Positions 17,252 through 26,654 of a stretch of DNA of 64,000 nt are shown piece by piece. The DNA is from CAYGVT01 sp964353355. Its GTDB lineage: Archaea; Thermoplasmatota; DTKX01; GCA-020343715. Below the pieces are notes generated by a model that worked only from the letters and a program-made list of their open reading frames with translations, ran no database searches and was not told the origin of the DNA. The translations under genes and the position numbers were made by a program. The stretch lies in the NCBI GenBank assembly GCA_964353355.1, contig CAYGVT010000023.1:16357-80356 (forward strand), given 5' to 3'. The first letter of the stretch is position 1, and every line of letters starts with the position of its first letter.

Positions 17252-18754
17252 ATGGTCGAGGGCGACGGCGGGGGGCGCTCCGAGAATCTGGAGGCGGCGG
17301 GGCTGTTCTCCCGTCGGCTGGCCCTCATCCTGGCCGTCAACGTCGTGGGCTCGGTCGCGGCCATCCTGGTCCTGCCGATGCTCACGCGGTCGATGCCCGC
17401 GTCCGATTTCGGCGTCTACGCCCAGGTGACGGTCACGGTCATCCTCGCGCCCCTCCTGCTGGGGCTGGGCCTGCCCTGGGCCATGGTGCGGTTCCTCGCC
17501 GCCGAGGACCGCGAGGAGCGCGTCTCCGAGGGCCTGTCGTCCGTGCTCGCGGTGGTGCTGGCAGTGTCAATGGCCGCCGCGGCCGCGCTAGCCGCCCTCG
17601 CGCCGCAGGTGGGGGTGTGGCTGTTCGGGGGTCGCGAGGACATCATCCGTCTGACCGCGGTGATCGTGCCCCTCGAGTGCGCTAGCTCCGTGCTCTACAA
17701 CTACCTGCGGGCCTTCCAGCGCATCCGGCTGTACTCGGGCTTCATCCTGCTGCAGACGCTCCTCCTGCTCGGCCTCATCGCCGTGACCGTCGTCATGGAC
17801 ATGGGCCTCGTGGGGGCGGTGCTCTCCCTGCTCACCGCCCGTGCGGTGACGGTGGCCGCGATGGCCTTCGCGGTGGTCCGCGAATCTCCGCTGAGGCGGC
17901 CCGACCTCAGCATGCTCCGGCGGTTCCTCCGGTTCGGTGCGCCGATGGTCCCGTTTGACCTCTCCGAGTGGGCGATTTCCTCGGTCGACAGGTACCTCAT
18001 CGGCATCATCGCGGGCATCGCCTGGGTGGGGTACTACGGTCCCGCCTACGCGCTGGGCAGCATCATGCTGCTGCTCGTGGTCCCGCTGAGGTTCCTGCTG
18101 CCCGCGGCGCTCGCCGAGATGTACGACCGCGGCAGGGTCGGTCGTGCACGCGCGTTCCTGCGCCACGCCATGAAGTGCTTCCTGGTGCTCTCCATCCCTT
18201 CTGCGGTGGGCCTTGGGCTGCTCGGGCGGCCGCTGCTGTTGCTGCTCACGACCGAGGAGATCGCTCGCGAGGGGAGCGTCGTGGTGCCCGTGGCGGCGAT
18301 GGCGATGGTGCTATGCGGCGTGCAGGCAATCCTGAGCCAGGTGCTCCTGCTCCAGGGGCGGACGCGCGCGCTCGGCGCCGTGATGGCTGCCGCGGCCGCG
18401 CTCAACGTCGCCCTGAACGTCGTGGCCGTCCCGAGGCTCTCCATACTCGGCGCGGCCCTCGCCACCCTCGCGGCCTACCTGTTCGCCATGCTCGCGACGG
18501 GCGTCCTCGCGCGCGGGGAGCCGCGGCTTAAGCTCGACGTCGCCGCGGTGGGGAAGAGCGCCGTCGGGACCCTGGCGATGGTGGCCGCGGTCGTCGCGAT
18601 GGGCCGGTGGTGGGAGGCACCGGTGCCAGTGTGGACAGTGGGCGCGGCCCTCGCGGGCGCGGGGGTGTTCGCCGCCGCGACGCTGCTCCTGCGCACGTTC
18701 TCGGAGGAGGAGCGCGAGTTCCTGCTGGCGCTCCTCGGCAGGGGTCGGTCGTAG
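17252..18754 (+). CDS. Wzx-type polysaccharide/oligosaccharide flippase
   Basis: About 500 residues with 12-14 membrane spans, MOP superfamily. Features include PMLTRSMPASDFGVYAQ after the first span and SSVDRYLIGIIAGIAWVGYY mid-protein, both typical of O-antigen/teichoic-acid flippases. It moves lipid-linked glycan across the membrane, linking the cytosolic glycosyltransferases to the GT-C enzyme. ATG 17252 chosen; GTG 17246 is equally in frame. Ends 47 nt before a convergent methyltransferase gene. Confidence 0.87.
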   Translation: MVEGDGGGRSENLEAAGLFSRRLALILAVNVVGSVAAILVLPMLTRSMPASDFGVYAQVTVTVILAPLLLGLGLPWAMVRFLAAEDREERVSEGLSSVLAVVLAVSMAAAAALAALAPQVGVWLFGGREDIIRLTAVIVPLECASSVLYNYLRAFQRIRLYSGFILLQTLLLLGLIAVTVVMDMGLVGAVLSLLTARAVTVAAMAFAVVRESPLRRPDLSMLRRFLRFGAPMVPFDLSEWAISSVDRYLIGIIAGIAWVGYYGPAYALGSIMLLLVVPLRFLLPAALAEMYDRGRVGRARAFLRHAMKCFLVLSIPSAVGLGLLGRPLLLLLTTEEIAREGSVVVPVAAMAMVLCGVQAILSQVLLLQGRTRALGAVMAAAAALNVALNVVAVPRLSILGAALATLAAYLFAMLATGVLARGEPRLKLDVAAVGKSAVGTLAMVAAVVAMGRWWEAPVPVWTVGAALAGAGVFAAATLLLRTFSEEEREFLLALLGRGRS

Positions 18755-18800
18755 GACACGGGCAGGGTGCTGGGGGGCGAAGGGGGGCCGCGCTGCCGCC

Positions 18801-19565
18801 TCACACCCTCTGCATGGTCACGAACATATGGTCCCCGAGGCGCCGCAGGGGCGCGACGTCGCGCGCGGCCGCCATGTCGAGGAACCGTGGGAACCTGGAG
18901 GCAACGCCCTCAAGGTAGGGCGGGGGCAGGAGGCCGTATCCCCTCACCGACGTGACCCTGAACGAGGGCGCGAACGCGCGCTCGAGCGCGCGCAGCGAGT
19001 GGTAGCTCACATCGAACGGCCGGCCCGCTACGGGCGCGCGCTGCGGCCTGAGGCGCCGCAGCGCCTTGCCCGGCCTGAGCGTGGCCGCGTAGACGGCCAT
19101 CTCCCACAGGCACGCGGGGCCCATCACGCTCGCCAAGAGCCGCGCCCCCGGCCTCAGCAGCCGACCGAGCGCCGCGGCCACCGGCGCGAGGTCCCCCTCG
19201 CAGTTGAGCGCGCCGAAGGAGGAGTACGCCCCGTCGAGCGCGCCCTCTCCGAGCCCGTCCGCGAGCCCCCCGAGGTCCCGCGCCGCCATCACGCGCCCCT
19301 CCACGAGGCCGCCGACGCCGGCCGCGTCGGCCCTGGCGAGCGTCGCCTCCACCATCTCGGGCATGACGTCCACGGCGACGACGCGCACGCCGCGCCTCGC
19401 CAGCGCGACCGCCTCCACGCCGGTGCCGCAGCCGACATCCAGCACGCGCTGGCCCTCGGCGAAGGCCGCGTGGAGCCCGCGCTCCGATATCTCGCGGTAG
19501 CGGGCGAAGAGCGGCCCCGTGGTGCCGCGGTCGTACCTCTGCGCGACGCCCTCCACCGCGGTCAT
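18801..19565 (-). CDS. Class I SAM-dependent methyltransferase
   Basis: 254 residues. VLDVGCGTGVEAVALARRG is a textbook SAM motif I, VVAVDVMPEMVE is motif II, and GALDGAYSSFGALNCEGDL the acceptor-side strand. ATG 19565 overlaps the upstream stop (ATGA), so this is the third gene of a coupled operon with a radical SAM enzyme and a nucleotidyltransferase-fold protein. Substrate unknown; it may act on the same molecule as the radical SAM enzyme. Confidence 0.84.
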   Translation of the reverse strand: MTAVEGVAQRYDRGTTGPLFARYREISERGLHAAFAEGQRVLDVGCGTGVEAVALARRGVRVVAVDVMPEMVEATLARADAAGVGGLVEGRVMAARDLGGLADGLGEGALDGAYSSFGALNCEGDLAPVAAALGRLLRPGARLLASVMGPACLWEMAVYAATLRPGKALRRLRPQRAPVAGRPFDVSYHSLRALERAFAPSFRVTSVRGYGLLPPPYLEGVASRFPRFLDMAAARDVAPLRRLGDHMFVTMQRV

Positions 19566-20941
19566 GGCCCTCCCCAGGCCCCCCGCTCCCCCGCAAGGAG
19601 GATGGACACCGCGCGGCACGCCCGGTCGTAGAGCCGCATCGCGGCGGAGCCCGGCCCCGCGACCCTCCGTCGCAGCATCATGGACGTCCTCATCCGGAGG
19701 ATGGTCCACCTGTAGAACAGCCGCGGGTACCGGTTCTTGAACATCAGCTGCACGTCCACGCTCTGCCTCCAGGCGGACGCCGTGAGGTCGCGCTCGACGT
19801 CCGAGTACAGGCGCGTGCCCTTGATGGGGTAGGCGACGGTCGTCGAGAAGCTATCGGGCGCCATCTCGAGGAGCAGCGCGATGGTGGCCTCGACGTCCCG
19901 CTGGGTCTCGCCGGGGTATCCCAGCATGATGAACCAGTGCTGGTCGATGCCGGCGCTCCTCGTGGCCGCGCTCGCGCGGCGCAGCCCCTCGACCGTGGTC
20001 CGCTTGTCCATGGCGTCCAGCACGCACTGGCTGCCCGACTCCACGCCGTAGTAGACCTGGCGGAAGCCCGCCGCCCTCATCGCCGACAGGACCTCGTCGT
20101 CCATCAGGTCGGCGCGGCACAGCGCGTGGTACCCCATGCCCAGGTCCGCGCCCCTGATGGCCTCGCACAGCGAGAGGATCCATTCCCTGTCGATGGCGAG
20201 GATGTCGTCGGTGAACCAGACGCGGTCGGGGCGGTAGGTCGCCCCGAGCGAGGCGAGCTCCTCCACCACGGCGGCCACGGACCTCGCCCTGTAGAGGGGA
20301 CCGAAGATGGGCCGCGAGCAGAAGTTGCACCCGTAGGGGCACCCTCGCGAGGCGGTCATGGAGGTCGAGAAGTCACCGTGGCGGGACCTCCACGCGCGCT
20401 CGTACCGCGCCATGTCCACGAGGTGCCGCGCGGGAGGGGGGAGCGCGTCCAGGTCCTGCACGCGGGGCCGCGCGGCCGTGCGCGCCAGCCTGCCATCCCG
20501 CAGCAGCGCGAGGCCCGCGACGCCCCTCCACTCCCGCCCCTCCGCGACGGCGGAGACGACCTCAAGCATCGTGAGCTCGCCCTCCCCGAGCACGACCGCG
20601 TCGAAGTGCGCGAGGTAGGCCTCGGGCTCGACGTTCGCGTCGGGCCCGCCCGCGATGGCGACGAGGTCGCGCGAGCGCGCTGCGTCCCCCATCGCGGACG
20701 CGTTGGCCTTGCTGAGGAACGTGGTGTACACCCCCACGATCCCGGGCCGCCACGATTCCATGACGGGCGCGAGCGCCCCCGCAGAGGGCTCGAAGGTCGC
20801 GTCGAAGAACCTCACCTCGTGCCCCGCCTGGATGAGGGAGGAGGCGACGTAGAGCGTGCCCAGGGGGGGATAGAGGTGCATGAACCGCATCTCGTGCCTG
20901 TCCTCTCGCAGCACGTATGGGTTGGCGAGCAGGACCCTCAC
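19562..20941 (-). CDS. B12-binding-domain radical SAM enzyme
   Basis: About 459 residues. The N-terminal cobalamin-binding-like Rossmann domain covers about 1-150 (LLANPYVLRED, YPPLGTLYVASSL, GGPDANVEPEAYL, LGEGE). The radical SAM core has C201, C205 and C208 in RGCPYGCNFCSRP, then YYGVESGSQ and LGYPGETQRDV typical of the BchE/MagA-like class. It binds a [4Fe-4S] cluster and SAM; many relatives are methylases, and the presence of B12 binding is inferred. No DxHxxG was seen, as in many family members. GTG 20941, 8 nt after the upstream stop, is preferred over in-frame 20992 because the fold begins there. Middle gene of a three-gene operon. Confidence 0.82.
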   Translation of the reverse strand: MRVLLANPYVLREDRHEMRFMHLYPPLGTLYVASSLIQAGHEVRFFDATFEPSAGALAPVMESWRPGIVGVYTTFLSKANASAMGDAARSRDLVAIAGGPDANVEPEAYLAHFDAVVLGEGELTMLEVVSAVAEGREWRGVAGLALLRDGRLARTAARPRVQDLDALPPPARHLVDMARYERAWRSRHGDFSTSMTASRGCPYGCNFCSRPIFGPLYRARSVAAVVEELASLGATYRPDRVWFTDDILAIDREWILSLCEAIRGADLGMGYHALCRADLMDDEVLSAMRAAGFRQVYYGVESGSQCVLDAMDKRTTVEGLRRASAATRSAGIDQHWFIMLGYPGETQRDVEATIALLLEMAPDSFSTTVAYPIKGTRLYSDVERDLTASAWRQSVDVQLMFKNRYPRLFYRWTILRMRTSMMLRRRVAGPGSAAMRLYDRACRAVSILLAGERGAWGGP

Positions 20942-20948
20942 GACGGCA

Positions 20949-21920
20949 TCACCCCGTCCCGGTGGCGTCGCCGCCGTCGCAGTCCACGCCACCGTCCCGG
21001 GGCAGGTCGTACAGGCCGTAGGGGTGCTTGATGCGCTCGAAGTAGGTCGCGCGCTCGAGCACGTCGGGCCGCCTGCTCAGGTACATCCTTACGGCGCGGT
21101 CGTAGCCGAACAGCGCCCCCCGCAGCAGCCGCTCGGCCGCGCCCTCGGGCGCGCCTCGACCGTGCGCGCGGGGCCGTCGCGCGTCCGGGTCCGCCGCGTG
21201 GCCGTCGTACGCCTGGGGGAACACCTCCCGCATCCATGCGTTGTCCCCGATGAGCTCGCGGTAGCGCCCTGCCCCCTGCAGGACCTCGCAGGCGTAAAGC
21301 TCGTAGGCCATCTGCTCGTCGCGCCGCCGGAAGGGGCGCGTCTCGCGGTCCTCCCAGACGATGTTCAGGCACATGAAGATGGGGAGCTTGTACTGGTCGG
21401 TGGGCCTGAAGCCGATGGCGGCGCCGTGCCTGAGCGCGTAGGTGCGGTTGAGCACGGTGCTCGCGGCGATGGTCGTGTACTTGCGGCCGTCGTCGACGAC
21501 CAGGTTGAGGTCCAGGTCGTCCCCCTCGCAAAGGCCGCCGGTCGCGGCCGAGCCCGCGAGCATCACGCACCTCACCCACGGGCACAGGCGGACGAGGTCG
21601 GCCGCGTACGCGACCGCGATGCGCCGGTAGGCGCCCTGCAGCCGCCCGTTGGCCTCGTGACGGGGGTGGCACCGCTCCACGAACCGCAGTCCGTCGAGGA
21701 AGGCGAAGCCGTCCTCGACGGTGACCCCCCGCATTGAGGCGAGCCGGCCCTCGAGGGCGGCGGGGTCGACGCTCCCGCCCACCATCATGCGCCCGAGCAT
21801 CCCCACCTTGGGGTTGTAGCCCCGGTCCGCCATGATGACGAGCGTGCGCTCGACGCGCGATTGCAGGTCATCGACGTCGCCGTGCGTCGTTTCCATCGAC
21901 GCCCCTACATCACGGGCCAT
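20949..21920 (-). CDS. Nucleotidyltransferase-fold protein
   Basis: 323 residues. LAGSAATGGLCEGDDLDL (about residues 120-137) is the pol-beta-type nucleotidyltransferase signature (GS...DxD), followed by a helical C-terminal half rich in Arg and Tyr. No subfamily recognised; relatives modify nucleic acids, proteins or small molecules. ATG 21920 was chosen; a TATA box at 21961-21973 predicts initiation about 20 nt upstream, while an in-frame TTG at 21938 sits at that point and is the alternative. First gene of an operon with a radical SAM enzyme and a methyltransferase. Confidence 0.68.
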   Translation of the reverse strand: MARDVGASMETTHGDVDDLQSRVERTLVIMADRGYNPKVGMLGRMMVGGSVDPAALEGRLASMRGVTVEDGFAFLDGLRFVERCHPRHEANGRLQGAYRRIAVAYAADLVRLCPWVRCVMLAGSAATGGLCEGDDLDLNLVVDDGRKYTTIAASTVLNRTYALRHGAAIGFRPTDQYKLPIFMCLNIVWEDRETRPFRRRDEQMAYELYACEVLQGAGRYRELIGDNAWMREVFPQAYDGHAADPDARRPRAHGRGAPEGAAERLLRGALFGYDRAVRMYLSRRPDVLERATYFERIKHPYGLYDLPRDGGVDCDGGDATGTG

Positions 21921-21960
21921 CCTCGGAACCCTGGACAAGGCAGGATGCTAGAGGGTCCCC

Positions 21961-21973
21961 GTCTAATAATCCT
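21961..21973 (-). promoter_or_regulatory. TATA box of NTase/radical SAM/methyltransferase operon
   Basis: Minus-strand AGGATTATTAGAC, the only AT-rich element in the gap before the three coupled genes. Confidence 0.55.
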
Positions 21974-22073
21974 TTTCCCCGTAGGCGTTCGCGCCCCCCA
22001 GCGGTCGAGGTAAGGCACATGGCCGTCGCTGACCGGCGACATCCACTGTGACCGTCCGGTGGCGGCGCCGCCC

Positions 22074-25000
22074 TCACCGGGCGCGCCGCCTCGCGCGGCT
22101 CATGGTCGCCCACGCGATGGCGACCACGGGCACGACGAGGGGCCCCCAGCCGCCGGGCATGCCGCCGCCCTCGCGCTTGACCGTCCACGACTGGGTGGCC
22201 GAGTTGCCCGCGGCGTCCTTGACCTCGACGTCGATGGTGTTCGTGCCCTCCTTGAGCTTCACCTTGAGCATCCCCGCCGGCAGCGCGTTCCACTGGCCGC
22301 CGTTGAGGCGCCAGAGGCCCGAGGGCGCCTGGTCGAGCGCGTCCTGCAGCACCAAGTCGAGCGATATGCTCGCGGAGGACGTCTTCCCGGGCGGGGCCTT
22401 CGCGGCCGTGACCGTGGGACTGCCCGCGTCGAGGGTGATGGGCACATGGAGCGGGACCGAGGTGACGTTGTGGGGGCCGAGCAGCTGCATCCAGACCGAC
22501 TTGGCCCCGTCGCCGGCCTCCAGGTCGAAGGGGTAGGAGGTGGTCTTCAGCGCCTGCCACGGCGCGGCCTCCAGGCCGGCCTCCGTGGAGGCGAGCCTGG
22601 CCTTGGTGGGCGCCCCGACCGTGGACGTGATGCGGATGTCGATGCGCGCAATCCTCGTCCAGCCGGAGCCGGTGCCGAGCGTCATGTTGCCCGAGGGCCT
22701 CGCGGAGGCGTACCAGATGCCGTCCGAGACGACCGTCGTCCTGCCGGAGGAGTCCGTCAGGCGCACATGCACGGCCTTGAAGCCGTCCGTGCCCGTGAAG
22801 GTCAGGGTCCGCGCCGTCGCGTCGACGGACGCGCCGCCGTCGAGCACGACGACCTCCGCGCCCACGAACGACGCGTCGGGGGCGAACGCGGCCTCCACGA
22901 GCCCGTTGGAATCGGACGCGGACCAGATGTACGACACGCCGAGCGAGAGCGTGTGCTCGGCCCCGCCCTCGATGGAGACCGACACGACCGGGTCGGTCAG
23001 GTCGAGCACGACCGTGTCGGAGCCCGACCACACGTTGCCCGCCATGTCCCTGACCTCGGCCCAGACGGTGCGCTCCCCGTCCTGCGAGCCGATGTCCCAG
23101 GAGAACGTGCCGGCGAACCCGCGCCACTCCGCCGACGAGAGGTCGGGCGCGTTGCCCACGCGCATCCCCCCGAGCCCGGAGGCGTCCGTGACGTCGAGGA
23201 GGAGCGTGACCACCTGCGACTTGGCGTAGGGGGCCCCGCCCTCGATGCCCAGGGCGCCCGTGGGCGGCGCGGTGTCGAGGACGATGGTGGCGTCCAGGAC
23301 GGTCGTGAGGCCCGCGTGGTCCGAGACCTCGACGTAGAGGCGCTTCTCGCCGTCCGGCGCCGCGACCGTCCACTCGAAGGCGCCCTCGAACGGGCCCCAC
23401 GGGACGGCAGAGAGGTCCGGCGAGGTCGAGTGCCGCATCCTGTTGAGCCCCGAGGCGGGGTCCGAGCCCGAGAGTGCGACCGACACGGCGTTGTCGCGCG
23501 TGTGGCTGGAGCCCCCGTCCAGCAGTACCGTCAGGTCCGGGGGCGTGGTGTCGAGCAGCATGGCTGTCTTGGCGCGCCCTACGTTGCCGGCCGCGTCGAT
23601 GGCGTAGAGCTCCACCGCGCGCGGGCCGTCCTGGCCCGCCGAGAGGGTCCAGTCCATCTCCGTGTGGTTCGCGAACGGGGCCAGGTCGGACTGCGTCGTC
23701 CCCTCCGAGTTCCACAGCCTCGCCATGACAGGGCTCGCGTCCTCGATGTCCACGACGAGGCGCACGTCACGGTCGGTCGTGTAGAGGGCGCCGCCGTCGA
23801 TGACGAGCCCGACGTCGGGCGCCACGCGGTCCAGGAAGATGGTGTCGCTGATGGTGGCGACCCAGCCCATCTCGTCCAGGAGCTGGACGTAGACCGTCTG
23901 CGTCCCGTCCACGTCCAGGAGGGTCCAGTTGGCCATGGGCTCGGGGTCCCTCCACTTGGCCCCGACCAAGTCGGCCCGGTTGGAGATGCGGGTCGACACG
24001 ACGCCCGTGAGGTCGGCCCAGGAGATGCCGAGCTCGACGTCGCGCGAGTTGGTGTGGTCCGCGCCCCCCGCGATGGAGACGACCCCCGTGGGCGGCGTGG
24101 TGTCGACGGTGATGGTGTCGGAGATGGTGAGGCTCTCGCGTCCCGCGCCGTCCCTGTACTTGACGTGCACGGTGGCCACCCCGTCCGGGTCGGTCCATGC
24201 GATGGAGCCGGAGGTGGCGAAGGGCACCCATGTGGCGGCTGAGAACGTCGGGTCCGTGGAGATTAGCATGTCCACCACCCCGTGGGTGTCCGCGGCCGCG
24301 GCGGCGTAGCGCAGCGCGGTCGAGTTCGTGGCGTCCGCGCCACCCTCGAGGGTGATGTTGCCGGTGGGGCGGAGGAAGTCGACCCTGAAGGGCATCGTGC
24401 GCAGGTAGGATTTGCCGCTCACATCGGTGGCGCAGACGTAGACGTTGTAGTCGCCGTCGGTGAGGTTGAGGTTGATCGACCACATGGCGGGCGTGCCGTT
24501 CACGGGGATCCACTTGCCCGTGTCGACCTTCACGGCCACCGACCCCACTGGTATCGTGTAGTCGAACGTCGCCTCGTCGAGCCTCACCCGGAACCAGTCC
24601 CTGAAGGCGACGAAGGTGGCCATGTACTGGAAGAACTGGCCCTTCGAGCCGCTGTGGTTGAACGCGTTGGCGTAGGACCACCACTCGACGGGGTCCGTGG
24701 TCTTGTTGAACCACCTGACGAAGTAGCTGATGGAGCCGCCCGCGGGCACGGTGGCGGAGAACCTGACGTCGTTGAGCGTGCATATGCCCCCGCAGTCGAA
24801 CGCCCTTGAGGTGAAGCTGCCCATCATGTCCTCGCGGTCGACCTGGAACGCCCCGTAGGTGCGGTCGGTGGAGTTCACGCACAGCATGTTCATGTAGTAG
24901 TGCGCGCCGACGTCGATGAAGTCGTCGTACATCATGTCGTTCGAGTAGATGGTGCCGTCCTTCTTGGCGAGGATGGACGCGCCCGAGTCGGTCCACGTGG

Positions 25001-25955
25001 TCCCATCGGGGGAGGAGGCCCAGCCCAGCGCGTGGGAGCCCAGGCCGCCGTAGCCGAGCAGCCGGAGGGTGCCGGAGAAGGACTCTAGCGTGGTGAAGTC
25101 GTAAGAGCCCTTGTTCCAGCCGGTGACCTCGCCGCGGTAGAGCGGGTTGGAGGCCGATCCGGTCCAGCTGGTGCCGTCGGTGGAGACGGCCAGGCCCAGG
25201 TAGCCCACGGCGGTCGAGCCGAGCCCGCGGTAGTAGAGCGTGAGGTTGCCAGCCGCCTTCGCGACAGCGCAGGGCCGGACCTCGTAGCCGTCCCAGTCGG
25301 AGTCGGTGGGGCCGTTCCCGAGCACGGGGTTCATGGAGCTCTTGGTCCAGTTGTAGCCGTCGGTCGATGACGCGTAGCAGATGCCGACGTCGCTGGAGGC
25401 TGCCGAGCCCGCGTACCACATCCTCCATGCGGCGCCGTCCTTGATGACGACGGGCCAGTCGAGACCTGCCTGGTCGTAGGAGTCCACACCGCTGCTGAGG
25501 ATGGGGTTGCCGGAGTACCTGGTCCATTCGATGCCGTCCGTGCTGGTGGCGAGGCCGATGTGGCCCGCGGCCGAGCTCGAGGCGGCCGCGGCGTAGTACA
25601 TGTAGTAGGTGCCCTGCTCGCGGACGAGGTGCTTGTTGAGCAAGTAGAGGTCCCAGTCCGTGCCCGTGCCGGGCCTGAAGACGGGCTCACCGCCGTTGAG
25701 GACGGTGAAGTTGAGCGTGGGGCTGAGGACGACGGAGTTGTCCACGACCACCACCTTCATCGCCTTGCCTTGGAAGAAATCGACGTTGCTGGTGTCCACC
25801 CAGCTCGTGACCGTGGGCGTGGTCGAGCCCGTGAGCGTGAACCCGTTGTTGAGGACGTACGACGGGACCGCAGTGTCCACCGTGAGCGTGAGGGCCATCG
25901 CGGGCGCGGCGAGCGCGGAGCAAGCGAGCAGTATGACGATGAGTCGCCTCATCAT
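22074..25955 (-). CDS. Large anchored surface protein: five-blade propeller plus Ig-like repeats
   Basis: 1293 residues. Signal peptide at 1-21 (LIVILLACSALAAPAMA). Residues about 75-360 form a GH43/GH62/GH130-like propeller: repeated GTYYMYYAA, GIEWTRYSGNPIL and WRMWYAGS blades, a pattern shared with glycosidases, though catalytic residues cannot be assigned. A beta-sandwich follows (about 380-480), then about seven modules of roughly 90 residues with an IxGGAxxTxS opening and a DGxxxVYVxxxDxAG end. Last comes a Gly-rich stretch, one span and an Arg cluster (SRARRRAR). Probably glycan-binding or glycan-processing on the cell surface. ATG 25955 lies about 8 nt after the predicted transcript start. 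Confidence 0.8.
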   Translation of the reverse strand: MMRRLIVILLACSALAAPAMALTLTVDTAVPSYVLNNGFTLTGSTTPTVTSWVDTSNVDFFQGKAMKVVVVDNSVVLSPTLNFTVLNGGEPVFRPGTGTDWDLYLLNKHLVREQGTYYMYYAAAASSSAAGHIGLATSTDGIEWTRYSGNPILSSGVDSYDQAGLDWPVVIKDGAAWRMWYAGSAASSDVGICYASSTDGYNWTKSSMNPVLGNGPTDSDWDGYEVRPCAVAKAAGNLTLYYRGLGSTAVGYLGLAVSTDGTSWTGSASNPLYRGEVTGWNKGSYDFTTLESFSGTLRLLGYGGLGSHALGWASSPDGTTWTDSGASILAKKDGTIYSNDMMYDDFIDVGAHYYMNMLCVNSTDRTYGAFQVDREDMMGSFTSRAFDCGGICTLNDVRFSATVPAGGSISYFVRWFNKTTDPVEWWSYANAFNHSGSKGQFFQYMATFVAFRDWFRVRLDEATFDYTIPVGSVAVKVDTGKWIPVNGTPAMWSINLNLTDGDYNVYVCATDVSGKSYLRTMPFRVDFLRPTGNITLEGGADATNSTALRYAAAAADTHGVVDMLISTDPTFSAATWVPFATSGSIAWTDPDGVATVHVKYRDGAGRESLTISDTITVDTTPPTGVVSIAGGADHTNSRDVELGISWADLTGVVSTRISNRADLVGAKWRDPEPMANWTLLDVDGTQTVYVQLLDEMGWVATISDTIFLDRVAPDVGLVIDGGALYTTDRDVRLVVDIEDASPVMARLWNSEGTTQSDLAPFANHTEMDWTLSAGQDGPRAVELYAIDAAGNVGRAKTAMLLDTTPPDLTVLLDGGSSHTRDNAVSVALSGSDPASGLNRMRHSTSPDLSAVPWGPFEGAFEWTVAAPDGEKRLYVEVSDHAGLTTVLDATIVLDTAPPTGALGIEGGAPYAKSQVVTLLLDVTDASGLGGMRVGNAPDLSSAEWRGFAGTFSWDIGSQDGERTVWAEVRDMAGNVWSGSDTVVLDLTDPVVSVSIEGGAEHTLSLGVSYIWSASDSNGLVEAAFAPDASFVGAEVVVLDGGASVDATARTLTFTGTDGFKAVHVRLTDSSGRTTVVSDGIWYASARPSGNMTLGTGSGWTRIARIDIRITSTVGAPTKARLASTEAGLEAAPWQALKTTSYPFDLEAGDGAKSVWMQLLGPHNVTSVPLHVPITLDAGSPTVTAAKAPPGKTSSASISLDLVLQDALDQAPSGLWRLNGGQWNALPAGMLKVKLKEGTNTIDVEVKDAAGNSATQSWTVKREGGGMPGGWGPLVVPVVAIAWATMSRARRRAR

Positions 25956-25984
25956 TCGACCACGGGGCGCTTATCCGCGGTCCC

Positions 25985-25994
25985 GGTTATAAGA
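25985..25994. promoter_or_regulatory. Bidirectional TATA element
   Basis: GGTTATAAGA with TTATAA reads the same on both strands. Geometry fits leaderless or near-leaderless starts for the minus-strand surface protein (ATG 25955) and the plus-strand Ogt gene (ATG 26020). A second plus-strand AT-rich element, ATTTAAG at about 26008-26014, could also serve Ogt. Confidence 0.55.
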
Positions 25995-26019
25995 CTTTTC
26001 AATATGGATTTAAGCCAGC

Positions 26020-26544
26020 ATGCCCATGCAGGTGCGGGCGGTGGGAATGCAGAGGGGCACGAGCACCGGGAGGGAGAGGGCGGCCCGCAGGACCCGCCTC
26101 GGCGTCATCGCGGTCACGGTGGACGATGACGATGTGGTCGCCATCGATTTCGTGAAGGCGCGACCGGGCCGAGGTCGCGCGCGCAGCGGAGCGCTGCACA
26201 AGGCCCAGACGCAGCTCGACGAGTACCTCGCGGGCCGGCGCAAGCGGTTCACGGTGCCGGTCGAGCTGAGCGGGACGCCGTTCCAGCTCGTGGTCTGGAG
26301 GGCAATGCAGCGCATACCCTACGGGGAGACGCGCACCTACGCCCAGCTCGCCGCGTCCATCAGGCGGCCCGATTCCGCGCGCGCCGTCGGCTCCGCCTGC
26401 CGTGCCAACCCCGTGCCCATCATGATACCATGCCACAGGGTCGTGGGCAAGGGCGGGAGGCTCACCGGCTACGGCGGCGGCCTCTGGAGGAAGAAGTGGC
26501 TGCTCGAGCACGAGGCGCGCGGCGGGAAGCCCCGGAAGGGATGA
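26020..26544 (+). CDS. ogt: Methylated-DNA--protein-cysteine methyltransferase
   Basis: 174 residues. The C-terminal catalytic domain has IPCHRVVGKGG with acceptor C138 in PCHR, GTPFQLVVWRAMQRIPYG at its start and a GYGGGLWRKKWLLEHE end, all diagnostic for O6-alkylguanine-DNA alkyltransferase. It repairs O6-alkylguanine by irreversible transfer to the cysteine. Residues 1-25 are Arg-rich and may not be translated; ATG 26047 is the alternative start. Followed by an unrelated FAD oxidoreductase gene with its own promoter. Confidence 0.93.
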   Translation: MPMQVRAVGMQRGTSTGRERAARRTRLGVIAVTVDDDDVVAIDFVKARPGRGRARSGALHKAQTQLDEYLAGRRKRFTVPVELSGTPFQLVVWRAMQRIPYGETRTYAQLAASIRRPDSARAVGSACRANPVPIMIPCHRVVGKGGRLTGYGGGLWRKKWLLEHEARGGKPRKG

Positions 26545-26623
26545 GGGGGCGGCCCCCGGACCCTGGGGCAGGGCCGTGCGTCGTGCCGGTCGCGGGCCAT
26601 CGCGCGACCTGTCCCTGACCAAC

Positions 26624-26632
26624 ATTTAATAC
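26624..26632 (+). promoter_or_regulatory. TATA box of FAD oxidoreductase gene
   Basis: ATTTAATAC, centred about 27 nt before TTG 26655. It decides that start over in-frame GTG 26640. Confidence 0.55.
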
Positions 26633-26654
26633 GGCAGCGGTGGTTCCGACCGCG

